In this document: positions 54,701 through 64,000 of the stretch, in pieces
Layout of the letters: every line of letters starts with the position of its first letter
Numbering within the stretch: position 1 is the stretch's first letter
Assembly (NCBI GenBank): GCA_030734395.1
Contig: JAUZTG010000016.1
Location: 1,054,001-1,118,000, forward strand
Reading direction: 5' to 3'
Source of the DNA: Sarocladium kiliense
Lineage: Eukaryota; Ascomycota; Sordariomycetes; Hypocreales; Sarocladiaceae
Length of the DNA stretch: 64,000 nt
Position numbers and translations under genes: made by a program
Notes under the pieces: model-generated
Seen by the model: the letters and a program-made list of their open reading frames with translations, nothing else
Databases searched by the model: none
Told to the model about the DNA's origin: nothing

Positions 54701-56969
54701 CGTTGTGTGTATCGGTCCATCAGCCGACAAAGTCGGTGTAGGTCATCCCTTGCGTTCAGCCCTGAGGTAGCGCGAGCCAGGTTTTGTGGTGGATGCTGCG
54801 AAGTTGACGTCCTACCAAGGCCGATGTCACTACACGAGATACAGGCTGGACAAAGTAGGTGCCATCCAAGCAAAACTTGTGGAACTTCGCTGATCCGTCA
54901 CCATGCACACGGTGCGTATCTCCCCGTGGAGAATGGCTGGGCACATTATCCGTGTGGAACATGCCACAGCCTGACGGATGGGGGGTCTGGGGACCGAGGG
55001 GTATTGACGGAGCTTTAGCTACTGTAAGGGCACATTTGTCGTATCATCTTGGCGACATTGGTCGCATATATCCCCAGGATGAGGTATTGTTCAGGTCCAT
55101 GCAATGCCGCCATGCCGTCTATCACGGCACTGACTCATGACTGCAGCCTTGACGCTTGGGCTGCGATGCAAGGAGCCAAGGGTGGAGAGATAGCATTGTT
55201 GACTTCGGAAAGCAGCACTCGACTTAGGCGAGCTGTGCTCCGAAGAGCCTATGATATGATGGGCCCGTTCCGATGGGAGGACAAGAAGTGCCAGCGCATA
55301 CATGACCGGTCAACTGAAGAGGGGTGAAACAATGATGAGTGATTGTCATCGTGGCGGCAGGGCGGCATGGCGTTTGTAGTCAGAGGTGGCACGAAAGGCG
55401 CCGGTTGGTCGAGCAGGAGTTGCGGTGAGGGCAGCACGGACGCAGGACGTCGATGGATGGTCCGTCCAAACCTGGGACGTTACGTCCAAGTTACGTGCCT
55501 CTCCCGCCCCCTGGCACCCTCCCTAAAATTTCCAACCTACCCAAGGTTTGTGACGAAGAGGATCGGTCAGAGCCGTGCGAAACGGGTCGGGCCGTCCGCC
55601 CCGGCCGTGCCAGACCCTCGATAGGGAGCTTGCTGACCTTTGGAGAAGTGTTGTGGGTTAAGTTCGCCGAGCTTCCGGCTTGCGGATCAGTTTCGTGAGA
55701 ATGCTGAGATCGACGTTTGAAAAGCGCATTGATTGATAAACAAGGATCACCGATTTCGACCCTGGGTCATCAAAGTTGAGACGAAGGCTGTTGAAGCTGA
55801 CCCTTGTCTGCTTGGGACTGGTGGGTGTGATGGAGTTGTAGTCGGAACTTGGCATCCCTGGGGGAGCGGAATCCCTTGTCATGGCATGGCGGAGTAGGGG
55901 AGGGGCAAAGCAACGTCCAAGGAAGGACTCGGGGAATATGTCTGTCGCAAAGGCTAAATCAAATCCCTGTCGAATGTACAAGTGTCAAGTATCACGTAAC
56001 TTATGCCGTCAGGCGAAGATTTGAGAAAGGTAGCTCGACAGAAGCAATTCCAATGTCGGATGAATTTACTGTACTCGGGTACCGTGCCCCGTACCGAGTG
56101 ATTGACACAAACTGCCTGAGACGACAATGCAAGGGCGTTGCAACGCTGATTTAGCCTAGATAGGGTCGGATCAATCCGCTTCGCATAGGTGCTCTCCACT
56201 AATCTTTGAAGAAAGGAGAGGCTGATCGAAGTACCTATCATTGATGATGGACGACAATGAGGTTTAGGGTAAGGTGATTCGCGTCAAGCTGGGCCTGGTT
56301 TCTTCAGCTTGTGATTGGTCGATTTACCAGCAGCGTCTTCAAGAAGCTAGTAAACAGCCGCGCGCTAATCAGTCCACCTCGCGCCCCACCCCGCGCTACG
56401 CCCCCGGTTTCCCTCCCTCTCAGCCTCGCGCTGGCCCATCTTTCGCTCATGTGCCCCCCCTCGAAATCCATCAGCCTTGCGATCTCGCTTCAGGAAACCG
56501 GTGCTTATTTTCTATTTGACGAAAGCTTCCGCGATCAAAAGGAGGGTTGAGTTCAGAAGGAACCGACGAAGCTCCCAAACACGATAATATTGCGAATCGT
56601 CTTTGTGGCGAAAGGAAGAGACGATACTTTGGGTTGGGATTTTTTTGGTGGAGGCGAGGCTGTGGTTCGAGCTTCGACACCACAAAGACTGGGACGGCCT
56701 AGGCGAGCAACAAGGACAACCTCAAGAAAGCCGGGATTTCTTCCTCCCGAAGGGTAGGTCTTGCGCATTGCCGCAGCCTTGTTGCTTGCTTTGCTAAGCT
56801 CGGGCTGGCATTAGACAACGAGACGGCGAATCCCGGAACAGTGATCTCATTTCTCGCGAACGCCGAAGATCCCACTTCCTTCCGACGACGCTCGACGCGA
56901 TAGTCGATGCTACGAACACGAAGCGACGCATAATAGTCTCCACCACTCTCTGGTCACATAGTACTCAAC
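48739..56969. other. Eight-kilobase gene desert
   Basis: 8.2 kb without a gene I can support on either strand. Frames are short, mostly under 140 codons, and none shows a protein-family motif, signal peptide followed by a mature domain, or consistent spliced chain. Base composition looks similar to neighbouring DNA and not AT-rich, so it does not resemble RIP-mutated repeats. A (GT)n run of about seven units lies near 52404-52416. The first few hundred bases should hold the ABC transporter promoter, and the last 400 the leader of the gene at 56970. What else it does is unknown. Confidence 0.5.
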
Positions 56970-57528
56970 ATGTCTCAACCTCCATCGACACCTGTCAAGG
57001 TGCCATCCGCTGCGGCGAACTACACTCCGGCGACACTCGATCCTGATCTCCGCTCATCACTCAACACCATCCTCCTTCGGGACGGACACGTCGCAAAGTA
57101 CGTTGCCAAGCCCCTTGCATAGTCTATTCGCCCCAGCGCTCCTCATGCTACAAGCTTCACGTCATCGCTAACACTCATGCCCACTCTGCAGAATCCAAGA
57201 ATCCCTCCTCCACGCTCTGAACGCTCACTCGACAAATTGGCCCACAACTATTCAGTCACATGCCCTCAACCTCCTCCGTTCCGGCGAAGTAACGACCTTC
57301 CCCGCCCTCCTCCGCCGAGTCCTCGATGATATCACAGCGGATACCAACGCCGCAGCGAAGAATGGCAAAGCTGCTACGAACGGAGAGAAGAAGACAAATG
57401 GCGCGGGTGCGACTTCAGGAGGAGGACCGCTAGCTGTGCCGGATGCCGTGGTACAGGAGGCATTAAAGGTGACGAGAGAGAGTTTGGAGGCTGTCTGTGA
57501 GATCGAGGAGAATGGTGCTGCCTTGTGA
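56970..57528 (+). CDS. Small conserved-looking hypothetical protein, 154 residues
   Basis: Two exons (56970-57097 and 57192-57528) joined across a 94-bp intron (GTACGT donor, CTGCAG acceptor), restoring a clean frame. It reads PDLRSSLNTILLRDGHVAK, then IQESLLHALNAHSTNWPTTI, LLRSGEVTTFPALLRRVL and, at the end, VPDAVVQEALKVTRESLEAV. A Lys/Asn/Gly-rich linker separates the last two blocks. These are regular amphipathic helices, as in a small subunit of a larger complex. I have the impression of having seen close fungal relatives, but I cannot attach a name. No signal peptide or membrane span. It is convergent with CDC48, with 937 bp between stops. Confidence 0.7.
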
Positions 57529-58465
57529 AAGTTAAGAGGAGGATGATTCGTCTTTGGACTTGTTGCCTTCCTCGATTTGTGGAGTAGGACCGCTGGACAT
57601 GGGAGCAGTGGGATATCAGGGACCGTTTCTCGAGAAGAGGCGGAGGGTCTCCTGTGAGGAGGTGGAAGGGTGCCGTCCGCCGCACTATGAGAGCAGGAGA
57701 CGAGTTGCGAGCAAGAGTCAGCCTACCGATTATAACAGAGATAGGCGGTTGATACAGTAAGGAGGGGAGGAAGCAGCATGAGGAAGAGAGGAGAGCCGCA
57801 GAAACCACTTGCGATCTCAACGATACGATCATGAAACGACTATGAAAAGAGAATGCCATCTACCCGCAATCTCCATCTACTTCTACGTGCGTTGCCCGTC
57901 CTCGAGTCGGTTGCCTCACTTTCAGTGTGATTTCGTTTAGTTGGTATCCAGTGATTGATGACAGAGTCTTCGAGGTTACGATTGGCCTTGTTCACGCATG
58001 TTCCAATGCACTGTCTTCGAACTCCATGTTACTGAGCACTAGATGTTGCAAAATTGGGACATCATGATAAGCTCACCACCGGCATGGCACATTCAGCCTA
58101 GTTCGAGTCACGGGTAACCAATGGGACGGTCAAGCAAGTCCCTCAGTACAGATTTTGGATGCAGCAATGCGTAGTTCACGAAGTCATGACAGAGTAAGGC
58201 GATCAACATGTCTTTACCATTCTACCAACTCCAAGTGAAATAATAGCAAAAAGGGACTTCATGCGCAAACATGCCACTCTCGCCGGGGATCTAACCACTG
58301 CCGTGCGATATTCCCTCTGAACCTCGTCCCCTTTCCCTGACCGCGTTTGTCACGCGGCACAGATGTACGGGATCAAACTAAATTACAAGTTTAGCCCCCA
58401 CTTCAATTCCATTGAGAAGTCCAGAGCTCCCTGTTCGTGACAGCCACCGTCGATGAGAGGGGTAA
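57529..58465. other. Convergent intergenic region
   Basis: 937 bp between the stop codons of two convergent genes; it should hold both 3' regions. Frames here of 68 codons (plus) and 161 codons (minus) have no motif. Nothing else is seen. Confidence 0.4.
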
Positions 58466-61228
58466 TTAGTCGTAAAGGTCATCGTCGTTGCCAGCATCGC
58501 CGAACGAGTTGCCGGCCTCAGCTGAGCCGCTACCATCAGCAGCATCAGGGAACTTGAAGAAGGCACCGGGACCGGCGTTCTTCATCTGCTGAGCAAAAGC
58601 CTCGTAGCGACGAATCTCGACGTCTGAGACGGACTTGCGAGCCATGGACATGGCCTCCTCGAAGTGACGCTTGGTCAGCTCAGGCACAGGATCCTCAACA
58701 TCCTCGTCATCCATATCCATGACCTCCTCACCAGCAGCCTCACGAGCCTTGGTGCGCTCGATATCGGCAGCGATGGCCTCCTTGATGGCGATCTTGACAG
58801 CACGTTGAGTGATGAAGCCCAGATCGGCACCGGAGAAGCCGTGAGTCTTGGTGGCGATGAAGCCGAGGTCGATATCGGAGGACACAGGGGTCTTGCGGAG
58901 CTGAGCCTTGAGAATGCTGAGACGACCAGGCTCATCTGGCAGTGGCACATAGATCAGAGAGTCGAGACGACCGGGACGGCACAGAGCAGGATCAAGCTGC
59001 TCGGGCCTGTTGGTTGCACCAATCACGAAGACGTTCTTCTTAGAGGTCATGCCGTCCATTTCTGTGGATCGTTAGCTACTTGTTCATGCTGATTGCAAAA
59101 GCAAGGGAAACTTACCAGTGAGGAGCTGGTTGACGACACGGTCGGAAGCGCCGCCAGCGTCGCCCATGGATCCGCCACGGGCCTTGGCGATAGAATCAAG
59201 CTCATCAAGGAAGACGATACAAGGAGCAGCGGCGCGAGCCTTGTCGAAAATGTCGCGGATGTTGCTCTCAGACTCACCGAACCACATGCTGAGAAGCTCG
59301 GGGCCCTTGACGGAGATGAAGTTGGCAGCACACTCGTTGGCAACAGCTTTAGCCAACATTGTCTTACCGGTACCGGGAGGACCGTAGAACAGCACACCTC
59401 GAGAAGGAGACATGCCGAACTTGAGGAACTTCTCTGGGTGGTCCACAGGATACTGGACTTGCTCCCGGAGGTCCTGCTTGACCTCCTCGAGACCACCAAT
59501 ATCCTCCCAGCGGACGTTGGGTACCTCAACAACGGCGACCTCACGAAGCGCAGACGGGTTGGAGACGCCCAGAGCGAAGCGGAAGTTCTCCATAGTTACT
59601 CCCAGAGAATCGAGAACCTCGGCATCGATTGTGTCCTCGTCGAGATCAATGAGATCCATCTTCTCACGAATCTGCTGCATGGCAGCCTCGGAACAGAGAG
59701 CAGCCACATCGGAACCGACGTAACCGTGAGTCTCGGCGGCAATCTGCTCCAGGTCGACGTCGTCACCAAGCTTCATGTTCTTGGTGTGAATCTGAAGAAT
59801 CTCGAGACGGCCGGTTGGGTCTGGAACGCCAATGTCGACCTCACGATCGAAGCGACCGAAACGACGGAGAGCGGGATCGATCGAGTTAGGACGGTTGGTT
59901 GCGGCCATGACGACGACATTGGAGCGAGCCTTCATGCCGTCCATGAGGGTGAGGAGTTGGGATACGACACGACGCTCGACCTCACCATTCGTCTTCTCAC
60001 GCTTAGGAGCGATGGAGTCGATCTCGTCAATGAAGATGATAGCAGGCGAGTTCTTCTCAGCCTCCTCGAAGGCCTTGCGGAGATTAGACTCCGACTCTCC
60101 AGCCATCTTGGACATGATCTCGGGACCGTTGATGAGGAAGAAGAAAGCGCCGGTCTCGTTGGCGACGGCACGAGCCATTAGAGTCTTACCGGTACCTGGA
60201 GGACCGTAGAGGAGCACACCGCGAGGGGGCTTAATACCAATCGACTTGAAGAGCTGAGGGTGACGAAGAGGCAGTTCGACCATCTCACGAATCTGAGCCA
60301 TCTGCTTGCGGCATCCACCAATATCGTCGTAGCCAACCTCGTTCAGGTTGTTCTCCTCCTCGTCTCTTTGGAGTGGCTCACCCTCGCAGTGAATCACTGT
60401 ATCTTGGGCGACGATGCCATACTCCGGAGGATCGACCTCGACGACCTTGAATTCTACTTGTCTCATACCGCCACGGACTGTGAACAGGTCGCCTTGACGG
60501 ACAGGCCGGTATGCCTCACGGAAGTATGGTGCGAGGAAAACGTCGAAGAGGGAGCCGGTGATACCCTCGACGGTATCAGCGATCGGAAGGACGGCGATGC
60601 GCTTGGCCTGCAACGTTTGTTAGTCATGATTGAAGCTTGGAGATTGCAGAGAAACTGACATATTTGATATCGGGGCAGGGGTGGATGGTGATCATGTCAC
60701 CGTGCTTGACGCGGAGGTTGTGGCGAACGACACGGTTGATGCGAGCGCTGCCATCGTCGAGCTCCTCGTCGGCAAGAACGATAAGGACCGTATCCTTTCG
60801 CTTCTTGCCGCGAACGAGGACGGTGTCACCACGGAAGAGCTGCAGAGAATCCATGGTAGCCTCTGAGAGAGCAATAATGCTGTTGTCGTCATTGACGGCA
60901 TCGGTGACCCTGGTTGCCGAGTCAGTACACTGTAGGGCAGCGGGGAAGAACCGGAACTGCTCACATCAGCTGGTTGGGCTTCTTCTTCTTCTTGAGAATC
61001 GCGGTGGCGGTATCATCCTCCTGGTGATCTGTCAGTATATTTCTTTCGTCCGCAAGTCGCTGGTAGTAACGAACGTTCTTGATTTCGGCGCCGGAGACAT
61101 CGCTGGGAACATGGATCAGTATATCGTCATCGAGGATCGCCGCAGCTCAGCAGAAGTGAACCGCTTTCCGGGACAAATACTTACGCCAGGTTGGCCTTCT
61201 TCTTAGGCTCGTCTGCGTGGCCCGACAT
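58466..61228 (-). CDS. CDC48: AAA ATPase Cdc48 / p97 / VCP
   Basis: The hexameric unfoldase that extracts ubiquitinated proteins in ERAD, chromatin and mitosis. Six exons: 61228-61185, 61102-61075, 61020-60965, 60909-60660, 60607-59116 and 59061-58466; 821 residues, the expected length. The N domain begins after KKKKPNQLMVTDAVNDDNS, a highly conserved stretch. Two AAA domains have Walker A GPPGTGKT at about 258 and 535, Walker B FIDEIDSIAP and FLDELDSIAK, and sensor blocks VVMAATNRPN and VFVIGATNRP. The C-terminus ends DDDLYD, the type of acidic tail with a Tyr that binds PUB/PUL-domain cofactors. The introns cluster in the first 130 codons, including a 28-nt exon with a non-consensus GTTCGT donor downstream. 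The long open frame on the opposite strand is a codon-bias shadow. Confidence 0.96.
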
Positions 61229-62088
61229 CTTGACGATTTGTTCGCTGTTGCTGGTCGTGATGGTGAGCTTCTGTTGACTGAGACGCAAGGGTTCAGAGGA
61301 TGGAGAACGAACAGCGAGTGTGCGGTTCTCGAGTTGCAAGTTGTTGGAAAGACAGAAATGAGAACCCGTTGGGGGAAAAAAGTACGTATGAGGAGGAGGG
61401 AGTTCGTCGGGAGGATGAAGATAAGAGGGAAAGCGTGGGTTGTTTGGGAAGAGATGGAGGGTTTGGAGAGCTTGCAGTTGGAAACACCTTAGCCTTTCCG
61501 ATGATGAGGTGAGGCGAGGCGACAACGGCCAGGTCGGGTTACCTAAGCTGAGAACAGGCGGCGGCAGGTGTCTACTCAGAGGGAAGCTCGCCGCGCGGGC
61601 CAATGATATCATGAGCTGGCCCACCACGAGGCCCGGAAGATCGAATGATGCGATGCCGAGTGCTGCGGCAAGCTGCAGGGTAGCTCTGTTCGGCGCTAGA
61701 GTCGGCGGTGGAAGCTTCTCCCCGTTTCTACAGGTACCAGTCAGTCAATGCACCAGTGCTCTCACAACGGTTTAGGCAGTCAGGGACACGCCGCCGTGGC
61801 TGCTATCAGGGTCCCCTGCAGGTCGCTCCAGTGACGGCACCAGCGGACTTCGGCGGCGGGGTCCAGGCAGCTGTGGCCACGCAACGATGTGTCGCCTGCT
61901 TTTTGCCGGGCTTAACAATCTGAACTCCGATTTCATGCTAGTTGTAGAAAGGGACCACAGCCTTCTGTGCATCGTGACCGATTCATTATATGTCATGGGT
62001 ATCATCATTTTCTTTCTATAGTAATCAGCAGCACTCCAATGTGCGCACTGCATATTTTCAGTCCATAAATGTCCAACGAGTAGTGCAA
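61229..62088. promoter_or_regulatory. CDC48 upstream region and KTI12 3' end
   Basis: 860 bp between two minus-strand genes. The 300 bases next to CDC48 carry GAGA/GGAAG-rich sequence on the plus strand, that is, a pyrimidine-rich CDC48 leader. No coding segment is supported. Confidence 0.4.
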
Positions 62089-63137
62089 TCACTCTTCCTT
62101 TTCGAACGTGTCGTTCAGGTACCATACGAACGACTCCTTGATCTGACTGGCCGACATATTGCCAACAGCCTCCAGCCCAATTCCGCCACGGTTGAGCCCG
62201 ATGTAAGCTCTGCGCAGTCTCTGCAGCTGTGGCAGGCCCATCTTCTTTCCACTTGGTAGCTCAATAATGAGATCGCCTGCCTCGCGTGGTGGTACGACAG
62301 GAATCTTGACCTGCCCGCCACCCTCCTCCAACTGCTGGTCCAGGATCCGCTTGACGACGTCTTGTGTCTCGCGGTCTAACATGTATAGGTAATCTCCCCC
62401 AGCGTCTCGACCTCGCTGGACCGTGGCCTGATTCGGCCTGATGATCTTGCGACCCTCGCCCGCGATGGCTTCCCATATGCCGTCGAAGGTCTTGGTTGCT
62501 TGAACCTCATCGTCATCCGGGACGATCGTGAAAAGTGGACTGTCCCAAGCCTTCATGGGATTTGGCTCCTCGTATCGCATGACAAGCTCTGTCCAGTTAT
62601 TCTCTTCATATGCCTCCGTTTCATCAGAGTGTTTGCTGTCTTCGACTGCCTCAGCATGTTCCTGGTCTCTCCGTAGCCTCTCCTCGTTTCTCTGCTTCGC
62701 CCAGTCTTGTGTACAGCCGACCTGTAGCACACACGTCGGTGTCCGCAGAGCTTTGGCCTCGCAGTACAATTGGTAGCGCCACCCGCCAATGTAGTTCAGC
62801 CCGTCCAAGATGACGATGTCCTTGTCGCTAAGCACCCGCTTGACAGCGCCATAGAGTGCGGCGCGCGCATCCTTCTCTGAGGCATTGGCCGATCGTGTGT
62901 GCGCTGGAACTTTCCCGGGAGATAGGTCGTACACTGTTCGCGATATGGAGAGGGACTCGTCGGAAATGAGGTGAAGACGAAATTTGGTATCGGCGATGCG
63001 CTTGGAGAGGTATTCGTGAAGCTGTTTCGATCTATAGGACTTGCCCGAGGTGGGCAGGCCCGTGATGAGAATGAGCTGTTGTATAAGTCAGTATAGTCCA
63101 GTTATTACAGCTGAGCATCCAGAATACATACCGGCAT
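62089..63137 (-). CDS. KTI12: Elongator-associated protein Kti12
   Basis: A P-loop protein, PSTK-like, that binds tRNA and Elongator and is needed for wobble-uridine modification. Exon 1 is only 6 nt (63137-63132, ATG CCG). A 56-bp intron (GTATGT donor, CAACAG acceptor) follows, and exon 2 runs 63075-62089, giving 330 residues. Splicing produces MPLILITGLPTSGKSYRS, placing the P-loop (GLPTSGKS, 8-15) exactly at the N-terminus as in other Kti12 proteins. ISDESL, VILDGLNYIGGWRYQLYCEA and NNWTELVMRYEEPN are family blocks. The C-terminal half holds the tRNA-binding-type helical region ending VWYLNDTFEKEE. The start lies 218 bp from the divergent dephospho-CoA kinase gene. Confidence 0.92.
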
Positions 63138-63355
63138 GTCGCGCGACGTCAAAGCAAACAAGACGGAAGCATGTGAAAAGAAAGGTTCTGGGGATGGCGC
63201 GAAGGTGGGGTGGTGACTGTCGATGGTGGGGGGAGCCGTGTGATGCTACACCCCCCTCAGCACGTCAACCATCGCTGGATTCACTCCCGTAGCTCCAGCT
63301 TGACGGTTGTTCATCCATCAACGAATCCTGTCATCAGTCCTCATTAATCATCACA
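63138..63355. promoter_or_regulatory. Short divergent promoter, KTI12 / CAB5
   Basis: Only 218 bp separate the ATGs of two genes read in opposite directions, so core promoters and leaders must share or abut. A GGGGGGAGCC run and a CACCCCCCTC run are visible; no factor site is claimed. Confidence 0.45.
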
Positions 63356-64000
63356 ATGCTTCTCATAGGGCTTACAGGCTCTATCGCGACGGGAAAATCA
63401 ACCGTCTCGTCTCTACTCTCCTCACCACCTTACTCTCTACCTCTCATTGACGCCGACATCCTTGCACGCAAGGTTGTTGAGCCGGGTACCCGAGGCTACA
63501 ATGCCATCGTCCGACACTTTGGCCCAACAACACCAGATCTGCTGGTGCCTCCATCTGACTCGATGCCAGAGAATGGTCCCAATGGCAAAGGTCGACCTTT
63601 GAATCGTCCAGCTCTTGGGAAGCGCGTGTTCGGTGACAGTGACGAGCGCAAGAAGGACCGAGGTGTGCTGAACGGCATTGTACACCCAGCAGTTCGACTT
63701 GAAATGGTCAAAATGGTCTTCAAGTTCTATTTACAGGGCTACTGGGCGGTTGTACTGGATGTGCCACTACTATTCGAAAGCAAGCTGGATCGATTCTGTG
63801 GCGTGGCCATGGTGGTGGCTGTCCGTGATCCAGCGTTACAAATGGAGCGACTCACAGCGCGAGATGCGCATCTTTCAAGAGAGGACGCAGAGAACAGGGT
63901 TCGAAGCCAGACTGACGTAAGGCTCAAAGCACGACGAAGCGAGGCTAGAGGGCCTGGCAGAGGTGTCGTTCTGTGGAACGATGGATCGCGAGACGAGCTT
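63356..64000 (+). CDS. CAB5: Dephospho-CoA kinase, cut by the window end
   Basis: The last step of coenzyme A synthesis: ATP-dependent phosphorylation of dephospho-CoA. An uninterrupted frame runs from the ATG at 63356 to the window edge (215 codons), without a stop, so the gene is partial at its 3' end. The P-loop is GLTGSIATGKST (5-16), followed by IDADILARKVVEPGT, the CoaE substrate block. NGIVHPAVRLEM and VLDVPLLFES are also diagnostic; DVPLLFE is the most conserved. RDPALQMERL and AENRVRSQTDVRLKARR form the lid region. There is a fungal insertion of Pro/Asn/Gly-rich sequence near 75-90. Monofunctional yeast-like form; divergent from KTI12. Confidence 0.93.
   Translation, partial: MLLIGLTGSIATGKSTVSSLLSSPPYSLPLIDADILARKVVEPGTRGYNAIVRHFGPTTPDLLVPPSDSMPENGPNGKGRPLNRPALGKRVFGDSDERKKDRGVLNGIVHPAVRLEMVKMVFKFYLQGYWAVVLDVPLLFESKLDRFCGVAMVVAVRDPALQMERLTARDAHLSREDAENRVRSQTDVRLKARRSEARGPGRGVVLWNDGSRDEL

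Noticed and set aside
59093..60181. 362-codon plus-strand open frame
   Set aside because: It lies wholly antisense to the main CDC48 exon. It arises from that gene's strong codon bias and has no domain.

Overview
This is nuclear DNA of a filamentous ascomycete (Pezizomycotina). Short introns of about 53-120 bp (one of 230 bp) with GTAAGT/GTGAGT-type donors, a CTAAC-like branch site and a close AG split most genes. The gene set is fungal: PalH pH sensor, Edc3, Tti1, Kti12, Lag1-type ceramide synthase, a GH95 fucosidase and an L-amino acid oxidase. Dothideomycetes is my best guess from the general look of the proteins, but this is weak. I see no bacterial operons, CRISPR arrays, rRNA, convincing tRNA, intact transposons or viral genes.

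Layout. 0.9-6 kb: a metallophosphoesterase divergent from a putatively myristoylated nucleotidyltransferase-fold protein, a short unknown gene, and NADH pyrophosphatase. 6-13 kb: TTI1, divergent from a SidJ-like (DUF1749) hydrolase, then TIM23. 13-16 kb: a possible 38-codon spliced ORF and a Pro/Gln-rich unknown. 17-29 kb: a dense co-oriented run of GH95 alpha-L-fucosidase, an Ark1/Prk1-family kinase, MAK11, EDC3 and a small SMP-like protein. 30-41 kb: secreted L-amino acid oxidase, PalH/Rim21 and ceramide synthase. 41-57 kb is gene-poor: a frameshifted kinase-like relic, an HMT1/ABCB6-type ABC transporter, then about 8.2 kb with no supportable gene. 57-64 kb: a small unknown, CDC48, KTI12 and dephospho-CoA kinase, the last cut by the window edge.

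The genes do not form one pathway. Most are housekeeping: protein quality control (CDC48), PIKK assembly (TTI1), tRNA wobble modification through Elongator (KTI12), mRNA decapping (EDC3), ribosome assembly (MAK11), endocytosis (ARK), sphingolipid synthesis (LAG1), mitochondrial import (TIM23) and cofactor metabolism (NPY1, CAB5). Two secreted enzymes (GH95, L-amino acid oxidase) and PalH face the environment. There is no secondary-metabolite cluster. Exon boundaries were built by hand from splice motifs, reading frame and family motifs recalled from memory; no alignment was run.

The points most worth following are the membrane-targeted nucleotidyltransferase-like protein, the kinase-like relic, the 8-kb desert, and several unusual splice arrangements: a stop-codon-only last exon, a GC-AG intron, a 6-nt first exon and a stop-free intron inside the Edc3 LSm domain.
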